From: a virus
Virus record (IMG/VR): IMGVR_UViG_3300047372_000605
Span: 28,959-92,958 of that record
DNA: 64,000 nucleotides
Direction: 5' to 3' (one strand)
Under the pieces are notes generated by a model that was given only the letters and a program-made list of their open reading frames with translations, had not been told where the DNA came from and did no database searches. Below are positions 25,125 to 33,535 of this stretch, in pieces (position 1 is the first letter of the stretch; each line of letters opens with the position of its first letter). The position numbers were made by a program, and so were the translations under genes.

Positions 25125-25213
25125 TATATGTAGGAATTACATTTGCGATAGGATTAATTTTAATAGGAATTTGGGTATACAAAGGTGAGCAAGAACGAAA
25201 AGGACAAGATTAA
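25121..25213 (+). CDS. Tiny single-span membrane peptide
   Basis: A 30-aa ORF (MIYVGITFAIGLILIGIWVY, then a charged KGEQERKGQD tail) starting in an ATGA overlap with the previous gene and running into the gp62-like gene in another frame. The clean membrane-plus-charged-tail pattern and the overlap suggest it is translated. Confidence 0.45.
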   Translation: MIYVGITFAIGLILIGIWVYKGEQERKGQD

Positions 25214-25622
25214 AAATATTTTTGACTGGTTACAACATATAACGTTGTATAAGACACCTGCTTCAGAATTCACGGATAACGACTGGGAAAAATTTAATTC
25301 ATATATGGTGCATAGATTTGTTAGTATGCACGTATATTACGTTGAAATCGCAGATTATGCGCAAAGTATGTTACCAACTATGAAAAAACAAATATATAAT
25401 TTTTATAAAGAAATGTTACCTAAAAAGAAAGTATGGTTACAATATATAAAGTCAAAAACTGAAAACATTAACAAAGATTTAGTAGAAGACATAGCAAAAT
25501 ACTATGAAGTTGGAGCAGCAGATGCTCTTTCATATATTACAGTAATGACTAAAGAAGAAATACCCATTATATTACGTGAAATGGGTAAAGACGAAAAAGA
25601 AATTAAAAAATTACTAAAATGA
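25185..25622 (+). CDS. 62: Clamp loader small subunit, T4 gp62-like (GTG start)
   Basis: A 145-aa helical protein that fits the gp62 pattern of T4-like phages: FDWLQHITLYKTP near the start, then WEKFNSYMVHRFVSMHVYYV (aromatic residues and an RFxSM helix), and a basic C-terminal helix. gp62 bridges the gp44 ring and DNA. The start is GTG at 25185, inside the 30-aa ORF. It lies close to gp44 but is separated by three small genes, which is a common type of rearrangement in marine relatives. Confidence 0.62.
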   Translation: MSKNEKDKIKNIFDWLQHITLYKTPASEFTDNDWEKFNSYMVHRFVSMHVYYVEIADYAQSMLPTMKKQIYNFYKEMLPKKKVWLQYIKSKTENINKDLVEDIAKYYEVGAADALSYITVMTKEEIPIILREMGKDEKEIKKLLK

Positions 25623-25771
25623 GCAGGTTAGAAGAATTACTTTATAGTGCTGAAGAACATGGCAAACGACAACAAATGTTTGAAGAAATTTTAAAAGTAA
25701 GAGATCAAAATCCTAAATTCACTTTAGAACAACAGTACGAACAAGCATATCAAAATGTAATGAAAACATGA
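25619..25771 (+). CDS. Small helical hypothetical protein
   Basis: A 50-aa ORF (RLEELLYSAEEHGKRQQMFE, LEQQYEQAYQNVMKT) with ATGA overlaps to both neighbours. It is a charged helical protein of unknown function. Confidence 0.6.
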   Translation: MSRLEELLYSAEEHGKRQQMFEEILKVRDQNPKFTLEQQYEQAYQNVMKT

Positions 25772-25995
25772 AAAAAAGTAAAGTTATACAAGCTTTAACT
25801 GCACAGGCTAATGCAGATAAAGCAAAAGCCATGATGGCACTAGATTTATTAGAAAACCAGGCAGTAGGAATTGGTGATCACACAGTAAATGATTTTATGA
25901 AAGATGCTACAGAAGCATTAGAATTATTAACTGATGCAGATGATAGATTAGAAACATTAAATAAATATTGGGGTGAACAACCTCTACCTTTTTAA
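25768..25995 (+). CDS. Small helical hypothetical protein
   Basis: A 75-aa, alanine-rich helical protein (TAQANADKAKAMMALDLLEN, ATEALELLTDADDRLETLNK) ending in EQPLPF. It overlaps the previous gene by 4 nt. No family is recognised. Confidence 0.6.
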   Translation: MKKSKVIQALTAQANADKAKAMMALDLLENQAVGIGDHTVNDFMKDATEALELLTDADDRLETLNKYWGEQPLPF

Positions 25996-25996
25996 T

Positions 25997-26371
25997 ATGA
26001 ATAAGGAAGAATTAATAAAAGAATTAGAAGAATCAGACCACATAGTGGCTCATTTTGAAAAAGAATATCCTGAATTATCTCAGGAATTTAAAATAATCCA
26101 GGATGAAATGTATAGAATGTTTGCTGCTAAACATATGGATTATGGTTTGCAAAACATTTCATTAGGAGGAGATTTAACTAAAGAAAACGATAAAAAATTT
26201 TCATTAACAGGTTTAGCTATTAGGTTAACAGATAAAATTTCAAGATTAAGAAATTTACTTACTAATGGTAGGAATTTTGTTAAAGGTGAAGGAATGGAAG
26301 ACACGTTTATAGACATAGCTAATTATGGTATAATTGGTTTACTAGTAGGACGTGACAAGTGGAAAAAATAA
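25997..26371 (+). CDS. Nmad1/DUF1599-type nucleotide-modification-associated protein
   Basis: A 124-aa protein from ATG 25997; an upstream in-frame ATG at 25973 lies inside the previous gene and is less likely. Key segments are MFAAKHMDYGLQNISLGGDL, LAIRLTDKISRLRNLL and DTFIDIANYGIIGLLV, which match the DUF1599 family, predicted to work with hypermodified nucleotides. In a genome with a DpdA-Que pathway it may handle the modified nucleotide or act as a nucleotide pyrophosphatase. The family is a strong pattern match; the activity is inferred. Confidence 0.68.
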   Translation: MNKEELIKELEESDHIVAHFEKEYPELSQEFKIIQDEMYRMFAAKHMDYGLQNISLGGDLTKENDKKFSLTGLAIRLTDKISRLRNLLTNGRNFVKGEGMEDTFIDIANYGIIGLLVGRDKWKK

Positions 26372-27319
26372 ATGGCTAAAACACCTGCAATAGTAAAAGA
26401 GATACAACTAGCTCCTAAAAGGGAATTAGATTATTCTTATCAAAAGAACATTTCATATTCACAATATACAATGTGGAAAAAATGTCCTAAACAATGGGCA
26501 TTACAATATAGAGATGGTCACAAAGTATATAAACCAAGCATTCACACAGTATTTGGAAAAGCATTACATGAAGCATTTCAACATTATATTCAAACAATGT
26601 ATGAAACAAGTGCAGCAGCAGCTGATAGGGAAGATATTAATGAAATGCTTAAAGACCAACTTAGAGCACACTATCAAGATGAATATAAGAAAAATAACAA
26701 ACAACATTTTTCTAACCCAGGTGAATTAAGTGAATTTTATCAAGATGGTGTTGAAATATTAAATTACCTAAAAAAACATAGAGGTAAATATTTTTCTAAA
26801 CGAGGTTGGCATTTAGTAGGAATAGAAACACCTATATTAATGCCTCCTGTAAAATATAACCCTAATATTTTATTCATGGGTTATTTAGACATTGTAATGT
26901 ACAATGAAAAATTAAATAAATTTAAAATAATAGACATTAAAACCTCTACTAATGGTTGGAAATTAGATTATGTTAAAAAAGACGAAGACAAACAATTCCA
27001 ACTTATACTATACAAAAAATTCTTTGCAGAACAATTTGGAGTAGACGAAAAAGATATTGATATTGAGTTTTTTATTACAAGAAGGAAAGTATACGAAGAA
27101 GGAGATTTCCCACAGAAACGATTCCAAATGTATTCTCCCCCTTCAGGTAAGATAAAAATAAGTAGGGCAACTAAAGCAATAGAAGAATTTATGAGTGAAT
27201 GTTTTATAAAAAATGAACACTCAACAAAAGAAATGTTACCTAACCCAAGTAAATGGAACTGTACTTTCTGTGCTTTTAAAGAAGACAAAAAACTATGCGG
27301 TTTAGGTGCATTTTTATAA
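26372..27319 (+). CDS. PD-(D/E)XK nuclease (RecB/Cas4-like)
   Basis: A 315-aa protein. The N-terminal YSQYTMWKKCPKQWALQY and FGKALHEAFQ match the RecB-type nuclease start. The catalytic core is GYLDIVMY followed by IIDIKTS (D-ExK type). The C terminus has a Cys cluster (CTFCAFKEDKKLCG) which, with the N-terminal Cys, could bind an iron-sulfur cluster as in Cas4 and AddB enzymes. It probably takes part in recombination or DNA end processing. It follows the DUF1599 gene without a gap. Confidence 0.82.
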   Translation: MAKTPAIVKEIQLAPKRELDYSYQKNISYSQYTMWKKCPKQWALQYRDGHKVYKPSIHTVFGKALHEAFQHYIQTMYETSAAAADREDINEMLKDQLRAHYQDEYKKNNKQHFSNPGELSEFYQDGVEILNYLKKHRGKYFSKRGWHLVGIETPILMPPVKYNPNILFMGYLDIVMYNEKLNKFKIIDIKTSTNGWKLDYVKKDEDKQFQLILYKKFFAEQFGVDEKDIDIEFFITRRKVYEEGDFPQKRFQMYSPPSGKIKISRATKAIEEFMSECFIKNEHSTKEMLPNPSKWNCTFCAFKEDKKLCGLGAFL

Positions 27320-27336
27320 AAATTAGTATATTTATA
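27303..27336 (+). promoter_or_regulatory. Possible promoter ahead of the small DNA-binding gene
   Basis: TATATTTAT at 27327-27335 has the -7 shape. The upstream part TTTAGGTG (27301-27308) only loosely resembles the TTTGG box. It is the only candidate signal in the gap before 27363. Confidence 0.35.
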
Positions 27337-27362
27337 TATAAAGTTTTAATAAATTAAAGATT

Positions 27363-27551
27363 ATGAATAATAAAAAAGAAAAAACACTAACCAGTGTTAA
27401 AATACAAAGTGATTTATTTCAAGATTTCAAAATAGAGTGCGTAAAACGTAAATTTTCCTTCCAGAAACTTGCCGACCGTGCTATTTATTTGTATCTTACA
27501 GATGAAGATTTTAGAAGAACGATTAGTAATCAAACCAATTTAGAATTATAA
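27363..27551 (+). CDS. Small ribbon-helix-helix-like DNA-binding protein
   Basis: A 62-aa protein (TSVKIQSDLFQDFKIECVKR, FSFQKLADRAIYLYL) with the strand-helix-helix outline of RHH regulators. It stands alone behind its own possible promoter and just before the 11 kb glycan cassette, so it could be a regulator of that cassette or a general one. The fold is inferred from pattern only. Confidence 0.55.
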   Translation: MNNKKEKTLTSVKIQSDLFQDFKIECVKRKFSFQKLADRAIYLYLTDEDFRRTISNQTNLEL

Positions 27552-27552
27552 A

Positions 27553-29010
27553 ATGAATAAAGATTATAAGTACCTTCCTAAAGACCAAAGGAAAAAAATA
27601 CTACTAATATGCGATGATATTAGAGTACATTCAGGGGTAGCAACTATAGCCCAACAAATTGTTAAAAAAACATGCCAACATTATAATTGGGTTCAAATTG
27701 CAGGGGCAATTAAACACCCTGATCAAGGTAAAAAATTATCACTAGATAAAGAAATGGCAAAAGAGACAGGAGTAAAAGATCCAAGTATAATGTTATATCC
27801 AGTACATCAATATGGTGATAGCACTTTTCTTAGACAAATTATCAACCACGAAAAACCAGATGCTATAATGATATTTACAGATCCTAGATATTTTGCTTGG
27901 TTATTTGCTATAGAAAATGAAATTAGAAAAAATATCCCTATTATATACCTTAATATTTGGGATGATTATCCAGCTCCTTTATATAATAAAGAATTTTATG
28001 AGTCGTGTGATTTATTATTTGGAATTTCAAAACAAACAGTAAATATAAATAAAATTGTTTTAGGAGATAAGGCAGCGGATAAAATTATAGAATACCTTCC
28101 ACATGGTTTAGACCATACTGATTATAAACCTTTATCTGAGTATAATGAAGAAGAAAGTAAGGGGTTAGAAAAAATGAAAAAGTATTTTTTTGGTAAAGAT
28201 GAAGTAGATTTTTGTTTATTTTTTAATTCTAGAAATATTAGGAGAAAGCAAATTCCTGATACATTATGGGCTTTTAGAATGTTTTTAGATAATTTACCTA
28301 AAGAAAAAGCAGATAAATGTAGATTTTTATTACATACAGAGATGGTATCTGAAGCAGGAACTGATTTAAGAGCTGTAGCTGAATTATTATTCGGAGATGG
28401 TAAATATCCTAAAGCTATTATTTTTGATACTAAAAGATGGGAAGTTAAAGACTTAAGATACTTATATAATATTTCAGATTGTCAAATTCTTTTAACATCA
28501 AATGAAGGATGGGGATTAACAATAACAGAGGGGATACTTTCAGGTAACCCTATTATAGCTAATACAACAGGAGGAATGCAAGATCAAATGAGATTTAAAG
28601 ATGAAAAAGGAAAATGGTTTACACCATCACCAGAAGTACCTTCAAATAATACAGGCAAATATAAAAAACATGGTGAATGGGCATTTCCGGTTTATCCAAC
28701 TTCTAGATCACTTCAAGGATCACCTGTTACACCTTATATTTGGGATGATAGATGTAAACCTGAAGATGCAGCTGATAGAATAAGAGAAGTATATGATTTA
28801 GGACCAGAAAAGAGAAAAGAAGCAGGTCTTAAAGGTAGAGAATGGGCACTCAGTGATGAAGCTGGATTTACAGCTGAGGCACAAGGTAAAAAATTTATCG
28901 ATGTTACTGATAAATTATTTAATACCTGGGAGTCAAGAGAAGCTTTTGAAGTAATAGATACTGATGAAGCTAATATTTTAAGAATTCAAACACATGATTT
29001 AGTATATTAA
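27553..29010 (+). CDS. Glycosyltransferase, GT4-like
   Basis: A 485-aa GT-B enzyme. The N-terminal domain has ILLICDDIRVHSGVATIAQQ; the C-terminal donor domain has FFNSRNIRRKQIPDTLWAF and LTSNEGWGLTITEGILSGNP, in pieces, which includes the E-x7-E motif of GT4. It is the first gene of the glycan cassette and is followed 1 nt later by another GT4-like gene. Donor and acceptor are unknown. Confidence 0.82.
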   Translation: MNKDYKYLPKDQRKKILLICDDIRVHSGVATIAQQIVKKTCQHYNWVQIAGAIKHPDQGKKLSLDKEMAKETGVKDPSIMLYPVHQYGDSTFLRQIINHEKPDAIMIFTDPRYFAWLFAIENEIRKNIPIIYLNIWDDYPAPLYNKEFYESCDLLFGISKQTVNINKIVLGDKAADKIIEYLPHGLDHTDYKPLSEYNEEESKGLEKMKKYFFGKDEVDFCLFFNSRNIRRKQIPDTLWAFRMFLDNLPKEKADKCRFLLHTEMVSEAGTDLRAVAELLFGDGKYPKAIIFDTKRWEVKDLRYLYNISDCQILLTSNEGWGLTITEGILSGNPIIANTTGGMQDQMRFKDEKGKWFTPSPEVPSNNTGKYKKHGEWAFPVYPTSRSLQGSPVTPYIWDDRCKPEDAADRIREVYDLGPEKRKEAGLKGREWALSDEAGFTAEAQGKKFIDVTDKLFNTWESREAFEVIDTDEANILRIQTHDLVY

Positions 29011-29011
29011 T

Positions 29012-30334
29012 ATGAAAAAAACAGTTATAATAAGTTGTCCTATAGACACATACTCAGGTTATGGAGCAAGAGGAAGAGATGTAGTTAAAGCATTTTATGA
29101 GTTAGATAATTACGATGTAAAAGTATTACCTCAAAGGTGGGGAGATACACCTTGGGGTTTTATAGATGACCATGAAGAAGAGTGGGGTTTTTTAAATCCT
29201 CTTTTAATAACCCCAGAAACGGGTCAATTACAACAGCCTGATATTTGGGTGCAAATAACAATACCTAATGAATTTATGCCTCAAGGAAAATTTAATATTG
29301 GTATTACTGCAGGGATTGAATCTAATTTAGCACCTGCTGATTGGCTAGTAGGATGTAATAGAATGAATTTAGTATTAGGTTCATCTAAACATACAATTGA
29401 GGTTCTTAAAGCTAGTAAATGGGAACAACAAGATAAAAGAACAGGTCAAAAACAATCAGTAATGGTAAACCCTAACTTACCTATGGATATTTTATTTGAA
29501 GGTTTTAATGAAAAAAATTATAAAAAAACAACTGATAAATTAGATTTGCCCGAAATTAAAGAACAGTTTTGTTTCTTATTTACTGGAATGTGGATTCAAG
29601 GAGACTTTGGACATGATAGAAAAAATATAGGAGTAATGATAAAAACATTTTTAGATACTTTTAAAAATAAACAAAAACAACCAGCTTTAATTCTTAAAAC
29701 AAGTGCTGGAAGTGCTTCTTATTCTAGTAGACAACAAATATTAAAAAGAATTAATGATATTAAATCTCAAGTAAAAGGCAAATTACCTAAAATATATTTA
29801 ATTCATGGAGATCTTACTGATGGAGAAATGAATCAGTTATATAACCACCCTCAGGTAAAATGTATGGTTAGCGCTACAAAAGGAGAAGGATTTGGTAGAC
29901 CATTACTTGAATTTACCCAAACTAAAAAACCTATAATAGCTTCAGGTTGGTCAGGTCATGTTGATTTTCTTAAACCAGATATGAGTTATTTAGTTCAAGG
30001 GAAATTACATAATGTTCATCCAAGTGCAGCTAATAAATGGTTAGTTAAAGAATCTCAATGGTTTGACATTGACACAGCAGCTTTAAATAATGCTTTTAAA
30101 ACGATATATTTAAAATATAAAGACTGGGTTGTAAGAGCTAAAAAACAGGGAAACTTTACTAAAGAAAATTTTAGTTATACAGCTATGAAAGAAAAATTAG
30201 GTAATATTTTAAAAGAAAAAACTGGGAATATGCCTCAACAAGTTGGGTTGAGTTTGCCTAAACTTAAAAAAGTAGGAAAAAATGATAAACCTGAACTTCC
30301 TAAATTAAAACTACCCAAACTTCAAAAATTGTAA
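29012..30334 (+). CDS. Glycosyltransferase, GT4-like
   Basis: A 440-aa protein. PIDTYSGYGARGRDVVKAFY matches a GT-B acceptor domain start, and VSATKGEGFGRPLLEFTQTK with the E-x7-E pattern followed by PIIASGWSGHVDFL marks the donor domain. The C-terminal 40 residues are a Lys/Leu/Pro-rich repeat (LPKLKKVGK, LPKLKLPKLQKL) that may bind another protein or membrane. It is probably a partner of the gene before it. Confidence 0.8.
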   Translation: MKKTVIISCPIDTYSGYGARGRDVVKAFYELDNYDVKVLPQRWGDTPWGFIDDHEEEWGFLNPLLITPETGQLQQPDIWVQITIPNEFMPQGKFNIGITAGIESNLAPADWLVGCNRMNLVLGSSKHTIEVLKASKWEQQDKRTGQKQSVMVNPNLPMDILFEGFNEKNYKKTTDKLDLPEIKEQFCFLFTGMWIQGDFGHDRKNIGVMIKTFLDTFKNKQKQPALILKTSAGSASYSSRQQILKRINDIKSQVKGKLPKIYLIHGDLTDGEMNQLYNHPQVKCMVSATKGEGFGRPLLEFTQTKKPIIASGWSGHVDFLKPDMSYLVQGKLHNVHPSAANKWLVKESQWFDIDTAALNNAFKTIYLKYKDWVVRAKKQGNFTKENFSYTAMKEKLGNILKEKTGNMPQQVGLSLPKLKKVGKNDKPELPKLKLPKLQKL

Positions 30335-30336
30335 AA

Positions 30337-30798
30337 ATGGAATCAGATAAATTACAAATTTGTCCCAGATGCGGATCCGACGCTTGTTATGTTACTGAGG
30401 TAAATCAAGATATAAATAATTATTATTGTTATGGTTGTGGTTTTCAATCTAATACTTTATTAAGAGAAGGAGAATTATTATTTGATGAACAAATGGAAAC
30501 TTTACCAGAATTGTATAAAGATCTTAAATTTGAAGATAAAAATGGTCAAATGTGGTTTCCTACAACTGTAAATTTAACTGAGCAAGGAATGGTATTTGCA
30601 AATGGCTCTTCAACCGAAAACTGGAAATGGGGAGCAGTTTTAGCAATTGAAGTAACAGAAGAAGAAAAACATAAATACCCTATCCCCGGAAAAGAAAATG
30701 AGTTTTATAAATGGAGAATGGATATGAGTACATTAAAACAGTTTGAAGAACGTGATTTTATGGAAGCTCTTTCGTATATTGGAGTATTACCAAGTTAA
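30337..30798 (+). CDS. Zinc-ribbon protein
   Basis: A 153-aa protein with a four-Cys zinc ribbon near its N terminus (CPRCGSDACYVTEV then YYCYGCGFQ). The rest is mixed alpha/beta with a WKWGAVLAIEVTEEE strand. It lies within the glycan cassette, 2 nt after a glycosyltransferase. The function is unknown. Confidence 0.65.
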   Translation: MESDKLQICPRCGSDACYVTEVNQDINNYYCYGCGFQSNTLLREGELLFDEQMETLPELYKDLKFEDKNGQMWFPTTVNLTEQGMVFANGSSTENWKWGAVLAIEVTEEEKHKYPIPGKENEFYKWRMDMSTLKQFEERDFMEALSYIGVLPS

Positions 30799-30801
30799 GA
30801 T

Positions 30802-31425
30802 ATGAAAATAAGTTATGCAATTCCAGTTTGTAATGAATTTGTAGAAATTCAACGTTTATTAGGTTTTTTAATGCAAAATAAACGTAAACAAGATGAAATT
30901 ATAGTATTATATGATACTAATAATGGTACAATTGAAGTAGAAAAAATTTTAAATCATTACTTGCAATTAAACCAATATTCTTTATATAAATCACCTTTTA
31001 ATAAACATTTTGCAGAGTGGAAAAATCAATTATCTTCTTATTGTACTGGGGATTATATTTTTCAAATAGATGCAGATGAAATGATTACAGAAGTTTTAAT
31101 TGGTAATTTACCTACTATACTAGAAAATAATCCCAATAATGAAGTTTATTTAGTCCCCAGAGTAAATACAGTATCTGGTTTAACTCAAGAACATATTACA
31201 AAATGGGGATGGAATGTAGATAAAGAAGATAGGGTAAATTGGCCTGATTATCAATGGCGTATTTGGAAAAATAAACCTGAAATAAAATGGGTAAATAAGG
31301 TACATGAAAAATTAGAAGGATTTAACACTTATGCTCCACTTCCTCAAAATCCTGAATTAGCTCTACAGCATCACAAGACAATAGAAAGACAAGAAAAACA
31401 AAATAATTATTATGACACATTATGA
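30802..31425 (+). CDS. Glycosyltransferase family 2
   Basis: A 207-aa GT-A enzyme. ISYAIPVCNEFVEIQRLLGF is the nucleotide-binding start; FQIDADEMI holds the DxD metal motif; the acceptor end has EIKWVNKVHEKLEG, a segment common in GT2 enzymes. It is short for GT2 but all core parts are present. It overlaps the HAD-like gene by 4 nt. Confidence 0.82.
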   Translation: MKISYAIPVCNEFVEIQRLLGFLMQNKRKQDEIIVLYDTNNGTIEVEKILNHYLQLNQYSLYKSPFNKHFAEWKNQLSSYCTGDYIFQIDADEMITEVLIGNLPTILENNPNNEVYLVPRVNTVSGLTQEHITKWGWNVDKEDRVNWPDYQWRIWKNKPEIKWVNKVHEKLEGFNTYAPLPQNPELALQHHKTIERQEKQNNYYDTL

Positions 31426-31715
31426 AAATTTATGTAGATATTGATGAGACAATATGTTTTTATGATGGAGAACGTGAATACCCCAACGCTATACCTAGTA
31501 AAGAAAATATAGCTAAAATAAATAAGTTATATGATGAAGGTCATGAAATAACTTATTGGACAGCAAGAGGAACTGTTACGGGCATTAATTGGTTTAATTT
31601 AACAAAAGAACAACTTACAAAATGGGGATGTAAATGGCATAGTTTAGTTGTTGGTGTAAAACCTGCTTATGATTTACTGATATGTGATAAAACTAAAAGA
31701 ATAGAAGAAATATGA
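31422..31715 (+). CDS. HAD-superfamily phosphatase-like protein
   Basis: A 97-aa protein. DIDETI (D6, D8) is HAD motif I and YWTARG is motif II. The C terminus VGVKPAYDLLICDKT fits motif III/IV, with Lys and Asp. Such short HAD proteins often sit in capsule clusters. In a sialic acid route a phosphatase step (as in Neu5Ac-9-P removal) could be meant, but NeuB of this type works without it. ATGA overlaps on both sides. Confidence 0.68.
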   Translation: MKIYVDIDETICFYDGEREYPNAIPSKENIAKINKLYDEGHEITYWTARGTVTGINWFNLTKEQLTKWGCKWHSLVVGVKPAYDLLICDKTKRIEEI

Positions 31716-32413
31716 AAAATGAAATATTAGATAATTTAAATAAAGTAGGAATATGTGTAATTGAAGATTATTTCAATTCGGATTGGTGTGATAAAGCAGT
31801 ATTAGACTTAGAGGATTCTTTAATAACTTATAAAGATAAGATACAATCTGAAGCTAAAGAGGAAACATCTGGGGATTTTAGAATATTTAAGATGGAAAAT
31901 CAATATGATACTGCTAAAACATTTGCTAATGATAATTTTTTATTAGATATTGGTAGTGAATATTTTGGTTATAAAATAGTTAGTCATTTTGTATTAGGAG
32001 GAAAAGTTCAATATAATCCAAATCAAATAACTAATAGTGGAGGAGGATGGCATAGAGATAATAGAGGTAAACAGATAAAAACAATTGTATATCTTACAGA
32101 TGTAGAAGAAACATCGGGTCCTTTTTCATTTTTACCTTTATCTAATCAGTTCGATCTACAAACTAGAGATGGTATTGGAAAAGCAACAAGATATGATGAT
32201 GATATAGTTAATGAATTTTGTAAAAAAAATAATATAGAACCTTTTAAGGTAATAGGAAAGAAAGGAACTATAATTTTTGTAGATACATCTTACATACACA
32301 GAGGTTTAAATATCCAATCAGGTTCTAGATATACTTACACTAATTATTATTTTGAGGATCATCCCCAACGATTCCAACTAACAGAAGATAAATGGGGTAA
32401 AATGTTCATATAA
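31712..32413 (+). CDS. PhyH-like Fe(II)/2-oxoglutarate dioxygenase
   Basis: A 233-aa protein. WHRDNRG supplies the HxD iron ligands, FSFLPLSNQF matches the phytanoyl-CoA dioxygenase pattern, and FVDTSYIHRGLN supplies the distal His, with SRYTYTNYY holding the 2OG-binding Arg. It would hydroxylate a small molecule, lipid or sugar made by the cassette. It overlaps the HAD gene by 4 nt and the next gene by 1 nt. Confidence 0.78.
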   Translation: MKNEILDNLNKVGICVIEDYFNSDWCDKAVLDLEDSLITYKDKIQSEAKEETSGDFRIFKMENQYDTAKTFANDNFLLDIGSEYFGYKIVSHFVLGGKVQYNPNQITNSGGGWHRDNRGKQIKTIVYLTDVEETSGPFSFLPLSNQFDLQTRDGIGKATRYDDDIVNEFCKKNNIEPFKVIGKKGTIIFVDTSYIHRGLNIQSGSRYTYTNYYFEDHPQRFQLTEDKWGKMFI

Positions 32414-33474
32414 TGGCTCATATTTTTAAATATCCTAAAGATAATAGTAAAGGTATTATAGTTTTTACTCATAAGGAATGGCCTTGGTTGCTACAAAATG
32501 CTTTATCAACCCTCCAGGATTTAAAACAAATGTTTTACTTAGGTTGGAACCAAGGAACATATTTTGGAGAAATTCAAATGCCTAATATTGTTGATTTTTC
32601 ATTCTCATCTCCTTCTACTCTTACTTATAAAGATAATGGAAATACTTTATATATTCCTTTATGTGGGAGAAATTTTTTAACTAGTGATTTTAAGAATTTA
32701 GATATTAAAGAAAAAAATTTTGATATAATATCAACTAGTAGAGCAGTTAAAATTAAACAACTCCCCCCATTATTACATTCTATTAAAAAGTTAAACAATA
32801 GAGGAATATATCCTAAAACTTTATTTATAATTCCCACAGCCGAAAATGAAACCCCAGAATATGCTGATATTAATATTGTAAAAACTTTTAATGAATTATT
32901 TACTGTTGAAGAGAAAAAACATATAACTATGATGAGGCTCTCTCCAGAATTAGGTTTTTTAGGAATTAATCAACAAACTTTAAATTGGTTTTATAATAAT
33001 AGTAAAATACTTTACATAGGATCTAAAAGTGAAGGAAATTGTAGAGTAGTTCATGAAGCTCTTATGGGTGGATGTAATATTGTTTATTATAAAAACCATA
33101 AGGGAGCTTTAGTGGATTATTTAGATAAAACTAATAGTACATCATATGATACCCATGAAAATATTGATATCGCATTAGAAAAGGCTTTAAAAAGTTATAC
33201 TTACTCAAAAATAAAAACAGATTCTTATGAAGACATTTTAAGTGAGAGAACTTCATTGAAAAAATTAATCCCCTATTTTGAAAAATTATATGAGTTAAAT
33301 AATTCAAAATTTGATGGAGAATTAATAAATTATGATAATTTATCCAATAGATTCCCAGCTCATTATTTAGATGTTCCTTGGAATAGCAAAGATCCTAAAG
33401 TCCCAACGGCTGATATTAAAACTCTAGATCAGTTAACTATTTTCATAAATTATATAAATGGAAATTGGAATTAG
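32413..33474 (+). CDS. Putative GT-B glycosyltransferase
   Basis: A 353-aa protein. The C-terminal half has LYIGSKSEGNCRVVHEALMGG, in part, then CNIVYYKNHKGALVDYL, which resembles the donor-binding region of GT4-type enzymes, with the E ... E helix. The N-terminal half is not recognised. It closes the first half of the cassette, and its end contains the -33 box of the neuB promoter. Confidence 0.55.
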   Translation: MAHIFKYPKDNSKGIIVFTHKEWPWLLQNALSTLQDLKQMFYLGWNQGTYFGEIQMPNIVDFSFSSPSTLTYKDNGNTLYIPLCGRNFLTSDFKNLDIKEKNFDIISTSRAVKIKQLPPLLHSIKKLNNRGIYPKTLFIIPTAENETPEYADINIVKTFNELFTVEEKKHITMMRLSPELGFLGINQQTLNWFYNNSKILYIGSKSEGNCRVVHEALMGGCNIVYYKNHKGALVDYLDKTNSTSYDTHENIDIALEKALKSYTYSKIKTDSYEDILSERTSLKKLIPYFEKLYELNNSKFDGELINYDNLSNRFPAHYLDVPWNSKDPKVPTADIKTLDQLTIFINYINGNWN

Positions 33475-33496
33475 TAAAAATTTATCGTATATTTGA
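33465..33496 (+). promoter_or_regulatory. Promoter of the sialic acid genes, TTGG-N19-TATATTTG
   Basis: TTGG at 33465-33468 and TATATTTG at 33488-33495 are 19 nt apart. TATATTTG is a perfect match to the Bacteroidota -7 consensus TAnnTTTG, the best in the window. It lies 40 nt upstream of neuB, so the sialic acid genes can be expressed on their own. Confidence 0.72.
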
Positions 33497-33535
33497 AAAG
33501 CAATAGTTTAGTATAAACAAATAAAAAATAAAAAT

